This document shows, one piece after another, positions 1 to 5,028 of a DNA stretch of 5,028 bases. The stretch is from positions 12,621-17,648 of the forward strand of contig PALW01000025.1 of the NCBI GenBank assembly GCA_002710745.1. The letters run 5' to 3'. Source of the DNA: Porticoccaceae bacterium (GTDB lineage: Bacteria; Pseudomonadota; Gammaproteobacteria; Pseudomonadales; Porticoccaceae). The notes below the pieces were generated by a model. That model saw only the letters and a program-made list of their open reading frames with translations, searched no databases and was not told where the DNA came from. Made by a program: the position numbers and the translations under genes. Each line of letters opens with the position of its first letter. Positions within the stretch are counted from its first letter, which is position 1.

Positions 1-249
1 TCCGGAGCCCTTTACTCTTTATTGTTTGTGGCAATAATATCGTCTTGTATTGGCTTTTCACTTCAAGTCCTGGCTCAAAGAAAAGCTCCTCCAGCGCACT
101 CTGCGCTCTTATTAAGTATGGAGGCTATATTTGCTGCGGTTGGTGGTTGGTTTATCTTGGATCAATATTTGACTACTTTCGAAGTCTTTGGGTGTTTGCT
201 GATACTAATAGGTGGACTGACATCGCAATCTAAGCTTTTTAAAAAATGA
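1..249 (+). CDS. EamA/DMT-family inner-membrane transporter, C-terminal part (5' end outside window)
   Basis: This is the last 82 residues of a drug/metabolite transporter (EamA superfamily), which exports or takes up small metabolites across the inner membrane; the substrate cannot be told from this piece. The frame is open from base 1, so the gene starts left of the window; the TTG at 22 is an internal Leu codon, not a start. Three hydrophobic segments are visible (about residues 4-23, 33-50 and 60-74), matching the last three helices of a ten-helix EamA protein. Family-typical stretches are LQVLAQRKAPPAHSALLLS and the following MEAIFAAVGGWFILDQ, which correspond to the usual 'AQR..P...A.l.slEpvfaal.gw..l.E' region. 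It ends in a short basic tail (KLFKK) and TGA. It is convergent with tesA with a 27-base gap. The family assignment is firm; the substrate is unknown. Confidence 0.88.
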   Translation, partial: SGALYSLLFVAIISSCIGFSLQVLAQRKAPPAHSALLLSMEAIFAAVGGWFILDQYLTTFEVFGCLLILIGGLTSQSKLFKK

Positions 250-276
250 TTAATTAATAAATGAGTACAATAGCAA
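250..276. other. Short AT-rich convergent gap between transporter and tesA
   Basis: These 27 bases separate the stop codons of two convergent genes. They contain the perfect AT palindrome ATTAATTAAT (249-258) and no GC-rich stem with a T-run, so no classical intrinsic terminator is seen for either gene. The adjoining end of the transporter gene has a T-run followed by an A-run (236-246), but again without a stem of useful strength. Confidence 0.5.
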
Positions 277-879
277 CTACAGATCATGGATTAAATCTTT
301 TAAAGATTCCTTTACTGCACTCTTAATGAAATCTTGTGCTTTTGACGTTGGATGCATTCCGTCAGATTGAATCATTCCAGGTTCTGTTAAAAGTTTCTCG
401 AATTCGAATGAAATTGAGTGGACATTTAATTTTTTGATAATATCAAAATATACCTTTTCAAATGCGCTTGAGTATCGTTGGCCGTAATTTGGTGGAATAC
501 GCATTTCAAAAAGAATCGGAGTAATGTTTTCATCAATACAAAGTTTAATCATTCTCTCTATGTTTTCTCTCATGGAGCTCAAAGGCTGACCTCTTAGTCC
601 ATCATTTCCTCCGAGCTCTATTATCACGTAGTCTGGAGAGACCGTACTAAGGAGTTTTGGCAATCTAGATATCCCACCTTGTGTCGTGTCACCGCTTATA
701 CTTGCATTGAATATTTCATATTTTGGACTTATTTCTTCGGATAAAAGGTTTACCCAACCTTGATCTATCCTCATACCATACCCTGCACTAAAACTATCCC
801 CTAAAACTAATATAGTTGATCCATGAGAGAGCGAAGTTAGTAATAAAAAGAGGGCAGATAGTGTCTTAAATTTAAGCAA
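277..879 (-). CDS. tesA: TesA-type periplasmic acyl-CoA thioesterase / lysophospholipase / arylesterase (SGNH hydrolase)
   Basis: A secreted SGNH/GDSL esterase of the TesA family; family members cleave acyl-thioesters, lysophospholipids and aryl esters in the periplasm. All catalytic blocks are visible. Numbered from the TTG start (200 aa), they are block I LGDSFSAGYGM with nucleophile Ser29, block II SGDTT with oxyanion Gly63, block III LGGNDGLRG with Asn92, and block V SDGMHP with Asp173 and His176. The stretch RIPPNYGQRY is also characteristic of TesA. The N-terminus (MLKFKTLSALFLLLTSLSHG) is a typical Sec signal peptide, probably cut near SHG/ST; there is no lipobox Cys. The usual longest reading begins at a GTG at 918 (213 aa), but that GTG lies inside the likely promoter spacer and would add 13 residues ahead of the signal peptide. 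The TTG at 877-879 has AAGGAA six bases upstream. The gene diverges from ybbA-ybbP as in E. coli. Length is close to E. coli TesA (208 aa precursor). Confidence 0.93.
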   Translation of the reverse strand: MLKFKTLSALFLLLTSLSHGSTILVLGDSFSAGYGMRIDQGWVNLLSEEISPKYEIFNASISGDTTQGGISRLPKLLSTVSPDYVIIELGGNDGLRGQPLSSMRENIERMIKLCIDENITPILFEMRIPPNYGQRYSSAFEKVYFDIIKKLNVHSISFEFEKLLTEPGMIQSDGMHPTSKAQDFIKSAVKESLKDLIHDL

Positions 880-885
880 ACGATG

Positions 886-891
886 TTCCTT
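886..891 (-). promoter_or_regulatory. Ribosome binding site supporting the TTG start of tesA
   Basis: Read on the minus strand this is AAGGAA, a good Shine-Dalgarno match, followed by six bases and then TTG (879-877). It decides the tesA start: no comparable purine run precedes the upstream in-frame GTG (918-916), where the minus strand reads CATGCAAATAA just before it. Confidence 0.6.
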
Positions 892-906
892 ATAAATAAA
901 AGCGTC

Positions 907-946
907 TAAAATACCCACTTATTTGCATGATTTCAATCGTCATAAT
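907..946 (+). promoter_or_regulatory. Candidate -10 elements for the ybbA-ybbP operon
   Basis: Two plus-strand hexamers one mismatch from TATAAT lie ahead of ybbA: TAAAAT (907-912) and CATAAT (941-946). Neither has a good -35 box at 16-18 bases, so the operon promoter is not fixed. TAAAAT overlaps the tesA -10 box on the other strand, which would make the divergent promoters interfere if both are used. CATAAT would give a leader of only about 10-15 bases. Confidence 0.2.
908..936 (-). promoter_or_regulatory. Probable sigma-70 promoter of tesA
   Basis: On the minus strand TTGAAA (936-931, five of six matches to TTGACA) is followed by a 17-base spacer and TATTTT (913-908, four of six matches to TATAAT). 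Transcription would start near 900-902, leaving a leader of about 20 bases that contains the AAGGAA ribosome binding site before the TTG start. The alternative GTG start at 918 would fall upstream of this transcription start. The call is by eye, with ideal spacing but a middling -10 box. Confidence 0.5.
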
Positions 947-963
947 TAGCTAAACATTCTGGA

Positions 964-1626
964 ATGTCTATGATATCTGTCTCTAACTTATGCAAAGCAG
1001 TTCCATCCCCAGAAGGACAACTTAACATTTTATCTGATATTAATTTAGTCCTTTCAGAGTCGGAGAGTCTTGCGATTGTCGGCCCATCAGGATCTGGCAA
1101 ATCAACGCTTCTAGGGATCTTAGCAGGGCTTGATACTCCGACCTCAGGGAGTGTAATTATTAACAATAAGGATATAGTTTTAATGACTGAAGAGGATCGA
1201 GCCAAACATAGATCAGAATATGTGGGCTTTGTATTTCAATCCTTTCATTTGTTGCCTGGCCTAACTGCAATTGAAAATGTTGCATTACCAATGGAACTGA
1301 AGGGTGATTCTAATGCTTCAAGCATGGCTATAAATTATCTAAAAATGGTTGGCTTGGAGGCGAGGTCAATGCACTATCCTCAGCAGTTATCCGGAGGAGA
1401 GCAGCAAAGAGTTGCAGTCGCGAGAGCTTTCGCATGTAAACCTAAGATATTATTTGCTGATGAGCCGACTGGTAATTTAGATCAAGAAACCGGATCTAAG
1501 TTATCGAATTTGTTGTTCGAATTAAATGAACATGAGAGTACAACTCTCATTTTAGTTACTCATGATCTTCAACTCGCAGATAAATGTGATCGAAAATTAA
1601 ATTTAAGATCTGGCAAATCGATATGA
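964..1626 (+). CDS. ybbA: ABC transporter ATP-binding protein YbbA (MacB/LolD-like ATPase)
   Basis: The cytoplasmic ATPase (220 aa) that powers the YbbP permease. All nucleotide-binding motifs are intact: Walker A GPSGSGKST (40-48), Q-loop Gln92 in GFVFQSFHLLPGLTAIENV, signature LSGGEQQRVAVARA (142-155), Walker B ILFADEP (162-168) with catalytic Glu167, D-loop NLD (171-173) and switch His200 in VTHDLQLA. The Q-loop wording and the end THDLQLADKCDRKL resemble E. coli YbbA (228 aa) more than LolD or MacB, and the neighbours confirm this. The ATG at 964 is the first start after an in-frame stop at 943-945. The ATG at 970 may be the true start, because GGA (961-963) sits six bases before it. The downstream ybbP is 24 bases away in the same direction, so the two are surely cotranscribed; tesA is divergent. 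Function as an ABC ATPase is certain; the transported substrate is inferred only. Confidence 0.95.
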   Translation: MSMISVSNLCKAVPSPEGQLNILSDINLVLSESESLAIVGPSGSGKSTLLGILAGLDTPTSGSVIINNKDIVLMTEEDRAKHRSEYVGFVFQSFHLLPGLTAIENVALPMELKGDSNASSMAINYLKMVGLEARSMHYPQQLSGGEQQRVAVARAFACKPKILFADEPTGNLDQETGSKLSNLLFELNEHESTTLILVTHDLQLADKCDRKLNLRSGKSI

Positions 1627-1650
1627 ATCCTAGATTAGTTGAAGTTCTGA

Positions 1651-4170
1651 ATGAATATTCCATCTAGAGTTTTAATTAGAGCACTTCGAGCAGGCGAATT
1701 AAACACTATATTATCGTCCTTGTGCCTATCTGTTGCGGTGGTAGCAGCGGTTTCAATTTTTGCAGAGAGAATTGAAAGAGCCATCATAAATGAGTCCAAG
1801 GATTTATTGGGCAGTGATTATGTTATAAGAAGCAGTAAGGCTATTCCTTTGCCATGGATCGATGGTGCAAACGATATGGGATTAGATTCGAGTAGAACTG
1901 CATCTTTTGCATCTGTTGTCTTTCGTGAAGAAAAGATGCACTTGGCCTATATCAAAGCAGTTCAATCTAACTATCCTTTGAGAGGAAATATACTAGTATC
2001 TCAAATACCTTTTACGGTTGATTATTCACAAATCCAAGAGATAAAGTTTGGCCCAAAGACTGGTGAAGTTTGGGTTGATTCAAGGTTATTACCGATCCTC
2101 GATGTGGACATTGGTTCTCAGATTGAAATTGGAGATGCCGAGTTTAAAATATCGAAAATTTTAATCGACGAGCCGGAGGGTTCATCATTTTCTATTTTAG
2201 GCTCTAAGATTTTAATGAATTTTTCAGATATAGATTCTACCAAAATTGTCCAACCAGGCAGTCGTGTCACTTATAATTTGCTAGTGTCATCAGATAATGA
2301 AACCACCGTAAGCAATTATATTAGTTGGATTTCGAAGGAAATAGGTCCTCATGATCGTTTAATTTCCCCAGAAGAAGCACAAGAAAATGTATCGTCAACA
2401 ATAGAACGGGGAAGAATATTCTTACTCTTGGCAGGCAGTATCGGCGTTCTCTTGGCCTCTGTGGCACTTGCCTTGGCCAGCTACCTATTTGCGGAAAAGC
2501 AGAAAACTCAAGTTGCGCTTTTGAAAACCTGGGGAATGAATGAAATTCAAGTCAGGGAACTCTATTTAAATCAAAGCTTTTTGCTTGGATTTATGGGATC
2601 AATTCTTGGTATCGGCTTAGGATTTTTATTTCATTTGATCTTGATTGATATCGCGAGAGAATGGTTGCCTTTGTTTTTACCGGCACCAACTTATAAAAGT
2701 TTTTTAATAGCATTAGTGACGGGGTTAACATGTGTGTTGGGTTTTGTATTACCTGCGCTATGGCACCTTCCTAAGCAAGCTCCAATCTCAATATTAAAAG
2801 GTGACGTTGAAAACTATTCTCTTAACTACCGATTACGCATTTTGGTTGGTCTGTTGGTTGTTACTTTTCTACTTACCTTTTATAGTGAAAATGTAAGTAT
2901 AACGATAGCTATGATTATAGGAATATCTTTGATTTCCCTTTTATCAATCTTAACTGGTGGTTTGCTTTTCAAGGGTGCTTCATTATTCGGGTCATTGTTT
3001 GGTGGAATCTGGCGAATAGGATTAAGCAATTTGTGGCGTCGACGCAGGCAGAATTTAATCCAACTTATTGGTTTTTCTACTGCGATTTTTCTATTTCTAG
3101 TTTTAGCAATAACGAGGAATTCACTTCTAGACGAGTGGAAACTGCAAATTGATGATGAATTACCTAATCATTTTCTGATAAATGTATCAAAAGACCAGGT
3201 AAAAGGGATTGAGAATCTTATTAAGGATGAAAATATCGTAAGTGCTGGATGGTATTCGATGACTCGAGGAAGAATTACAGAGATTAATAGGAAAATAATT
3301 ACAAATGATCAGAAAGAAAGTCATGAGTCATTCAATAGAGAATTAAATCTAAGTTGGAGTGCGGCTATACCCGAGGGTAATAAAATATCTAAAGGACTCT
3401 GGTGGGAATCAGATTGGCAAAGTGATGATTTTCAATCAAAAGATGGCACAGAGTTAATCTCACCCGTGTCTGTTGAGCATGACCTTGCAAAAGAGCTTGG
3501 TCTAGAGCTTGGCGATACGATCACCTTTAGTATTGGGGGACTAGTTTTTTATGCGGAAGTGGTCAACACTAGATTATTAGATTGGAACAAAATGACTCCA
3601 AATTTTTATTTCTTATTCCCGGAGGGAACTTTACAGGATTATCCAAAAACGTCCATGACGAGTATGTTTATACCCACAAATAAGAAGGTATTGATAAGTG
3701 AAATTCTACAATCATATCCTACTATTCAGATTATAGAGCTGGATAAAATATTTGACCGCGTTAAAAAAACAATTGGTCAAATTACAAAGGCGTTAGAGGC
3801 GATGACAGTTCTTATCTTATTTTGTGGGATTCTAGTACTCATCGCTTCGGTGCATTTGTCTGTGAATGATAGGAAACGCGAAGCTGCAGTTTTGAGAACT
3901 TTTGGCTGTAATCGAAATAAAATTATTTTAGTACAGCTAGTAGAGTTTGTAATATTAGGGCTCGTGTCTGGATTTCTTGGCGCTTTTGGGGCTGAGGCTG
4001 TAATTACATTACTGTCACTAACAGTTTTTGAATTTTCACTAACATTGCATCCCTGGATTTGGTTTTACGGACCATTGGCAGGAATGTCAGTCATTTCTAT
4101 TTTTGGGATTTATGCCTGCAGAGGCGCTGTTTCAAGCCCTCCGCTGACGGTACTGAGATCATATCAGTAA
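1651..4170 (+). CDS. ybbP: YbbP-type ABC transporter permease (FtsX/MacB superfamily)
   Basis: Large inner-membrane partner of YbbA (839 aa; E. coli YbbP is 804). About ten membrane helices are visible, near residues 19-39, 255-280, 307-335, 350-372, 395-413, 416-440, 468-488, 715-736, 763-790 and 802-824. Two large periplasmic domains lie at about 40-254 and 489-713, giving two FtsX-type halves. Each half carries the FtsX-like cytoplasmic turn after a helix: AEKQKTQVALLKTWGMNEIQ (282-301) and NDRKREAAVLRTFGCNRNKI (739-758). The second periplasmic domain has YbbP-like phrases, NRELNLSW (562-569) and LDWNKMTPNFYFLFP (643-657). The family works by mechanotransmission, with ATP hydrolysis moving the periplasmic domains, rather than by a classical channel. 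An in-frame TGA directly precedes the ATG at 1651, which fixes the start; GAAG (1641-1644), six bases upstream, is a modest ribosome binding site. No truncation or frameshift is seen. Confidence 0.94.
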   Translation: MNIPSRVLIRALRAGELNTILSSLCLSVAVVAAVSIFAERIERAIINESKDLLGSDYVIRSSKAIPLPWIDGANDMGLDSSRTASFASVVFREEKMHLAYIKAVQSNYPLRGNILVSQIPFTVDYSQIQEIKFGPKTGEVWVDSRLLPILDVDIGSQIEIGDAEFKISKILIDEPEGSSFSILGSKILMNFSDIDSTKIVQPGSRVTYNLLVSSDNETTVSNYISWISKEIGPHDRLISPEEAQENVSSTIERGRIFLLLAGSIGVLLASVALALASYLFAEKQKTQVALLKTWGMNEIQVRELYLNQSFLLGFMGSILGIGLGFLFHLILIDIAREWLPLFLPAPTYKSFLIALVTGLTCVLGFVLPALWHLPKQAPISILKGDVENYSLNYRLRILVGLLVVTFLLTFYSENVSITIAMIIGISLISLLSILTGGLLFKGASLFGSLFGGIWRIGLSNLWRRRRQNLIQLIGFSTAIFLFLVLAITRNSLLDEWKLQIDDELPNHFLINVSKDQVKGIENLIKDENIVSAGWYSMTRGRITEINRKIITNDQKESHESFNRELNLSWSAAIPEGNKISKGLWWESDWQSDDFQSKDGTELISPVSVEHDLAKELGLELGDTITFSIGGLVFYAEVVNTRLLDWNKMTPNFYFLFPEGTLQDYPKTSMTSMFIPTNKKVLISEILQSYPTIQIIELDKIFDRVKKTIGQITKALEAMTVLILFCGILVLIASVHLSVNDRKREAAVLRTFGCNRNKIILVQLVEFVILGLVSGFLGAFGAEAVITLLSLTVFEFSLTLHPWIWFYGPLAGMSVISIFGIYACRGAVSSPPLTVLRSYQ

Positions 4171-4173
4171 TTG

Positions 4174-5028
4174 CTAATACTTAGGCAACCTCATACTGAA
4201 TGTTGTGTTAGCTTTATTATCAGAGAGAACAGCTAATTGACCTTGATGCTGCTCAGTTATAATGAAATATGCAAAGGATAGCCTCTGGGCACCCTCCATT
4301 TGCCTGGGAGGAGTATTTTTAGATGATTGATTAATCGGATCAAATGAATCAAACAAATATTGTTGTTCGTGTTCAGTCATTAATGATCCATTGTGTTCAA
4401 TTTTTATCCAAATATCATCGTAAAATGTTGCTACTGAGATTCGTAACTCAGGCGAGTAGTCAGGAGAATCGATTTGTCCCATAAAAAAGCAAGCATTTCT
4501 TAAAAGACTTAGAAATACTTGTTTTAACTCGGTGGCATAGCATGGAATTTCGGGTAGTTCTTTTTTATATTTTTTTGTTATTTTGATATCATGGAAATTT
4601 ACACCTGAACTCAAAGCAAGAACATCTGACGCAAGCTCAATACTTTGATCAAGTATTGCTGTAACGTTTTCATGAGCCTTAGGCTGAGTGCCGCCGCTTG
4701 AAAAATGTATTAGATTTTCGACAACCGATCGTGCTTGCTGTGCTCCAATAAGCGAATTTTCCAACTCTTCCATTACTTCTGATTTTTCAAAAGTCTCTTT
4801 AGCCAGTTGAGATCGAGCTGTTTTCACGGAAACCGACATCTTTTTAATTGGAAGGTTGACATCATGAGCCATAGTAGATGCTAATTCCCCCATTAAAGCC
4901 ATCTTGTCTTTATGTATTAATTGAGTTTCAGAGTTCACGCGTTGTGTTATGTCATCCAGGAGTAAGACAACTCCTGTGGCGGAATTTTCTCGTAATGGAT
5001 AGATCAAGATATCAAAATGATATTGCCC
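4174..5028 (-). CDS. PAS-containing sensor histidine kinase, C-terminal part, with degenerate ATP-binding motifs (5' end outside window)
   Basis: The last 284 residues of a two-component sensor kinase. The frame is open to the right edge (reading GQYHFDILIYPL), and the TTG at 5007 is internal, so the gene begins outside. Counting from the edge: the end of a PAS domain (to about 27, VVLLLDDITQRV), a HisKA dimerisation domain (about 38-110) with H-box GELASTMAHDVNLP and phospho-acceptor His55, then an HATPase_c domain (about 160-282). The N-box is recognisable (LKQVFLSLLRNACFFM, Asn178). The G1 box, normally DxGxG, reads EHNGSLM (211-217), with His in place of the ADP-contacting Asp. The G2 box, normally GxGxG before LS, reads EGAQRLS (245-251). 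The frame stays aligned to the family afterwards (SDNKANTTFSMRLP), so these are substitutions and not a frameshift. Catalysis may be weak or lost. No response regulator gene is in view and the signal is unknown. Confidence 0.85.
   Translation of the reverse strand, partial: GQYHFDILIYPLRENSATGVVLLLDDITQRVNSETQLIHKDKMALMGELASTMAHDVNLPIKKMSVSVKTARSQLAKETFEKSEVMEELENSLIGAQQARSVVENLIHFSSGGTQPKAHENVTAILDQSIELASDVLALSSGVNFHDIKITKKYKKELPEIPCYATELKQVFLSLLRNACFFMGQIDSPDYSPELRISVATFYDDIWIKIEHNGSLMTEHEQQYLFDSFDPINQSSKNTPPRQMEGAQRLSFAYFIITEQHQGQLAVLSDNKANTTFSMRLPKY

Noticed and set aside
45..233. Open frame of 62 codons on the plus strand in a second frame
   Set aside because: It overlaps the EamA transporter end entirely; the peptide resembles no protein family I know.
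236..258. T-run/A-run and ATTAATTAAT palindrome as an intrinsic terminator
   Set aside because: There is no GC-bearing stem followed by a T-run in either direction; it is simply AT-rich sequence.
933..1205. Open frame of 90 codons on the minus strand
   Set aside because: It lies opposite the start of ybbA, including the Walker A coding region, and has no recognisable domain; it is a shadow of a well-supported gene.
964..1626. Assignment of the ATPase to LolD or MacB
   Set aside because: The motifs are shared by this whole subfamily, but the 839-residue two-FtsX-half permease and the divergent tesA point specifically to YbbA.
4276..4330. Frameshift or pseudogene explanation for the missing kinase G2 box
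   Set aside because: The translation after the box (LSFAYFIITEQHQGQLAV and onwards) aligns with the family in the same frame to the normal C-terminus, so the change is by substitution.
5005..5007. TTG as the start codon of the sensor kinase
   Set aside because: The frame stays open to the window edge and the upstream residues (GQYHFDI) continue a PAS-like strand, so the TTG is an internal Leu codon.

Overview
The window looks like ordinary chromosomal housekeeping sequence from an AT-rich gammaproteobacterium, possibly a marine or other free-living lineage. That placement is an inference. It rests on the gene order tesA <-> ybbA-ybbP, the arrangement known from Escherichia coli and relatives, and on the close match of these proteins to the E. 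coli TesA/YbbA/YbbP families. No RNA gene, mobile element, CRISPR array or long repeat is visible, and nothing here is convincing as an undescribed system.

Layout: (1) 1-249 (+) is the C-terminal end of an EamA-type drug/metabolite transporter whose start lies left of the window. (2) 277-879 (-) is a TesA-type SGNH hydrolase with a signal peptide, convergent with the transporter. (3) A short divergent control region (about 880-963) has a good promoter-like sequence for tesA. (4) 964-1626 (+) is the ATPase YbbA and 1651-4170 (+) is its large FtsX/MacB-type permease YbbP, 24 bases apart and almost certainly one operon. (5) 4174-5028 (-) is the C-terminal part of a PAS-containing sensor histidine kinase, convergent with ybbP with only 3 bases between the stop codons and running off the right edge.

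How the genes fit together: YbbA and YbbP would form an inner-membrane ABC complex of the mechanotransmission (MacB/FtsX) type, and TesA is a periplasmic thioesterase/lysophospholipase-type enzyme. The conserved divergent pairing suggests a joint role at the membrane, with the ABC complex presenting hydrophobic esters to the hydrolase. The flanking transporter and kinase show no evident functional tie to this module.

The points most worth a second look are the sensor kinase, whose ATP-binding G1 and G2 boxes are degenerate although its phospho-acceptor His and N-box Asn are present, and the tesA start, which is better placed at a TTG with a good ribosome binding site than at the GTG 39 bases upstream.
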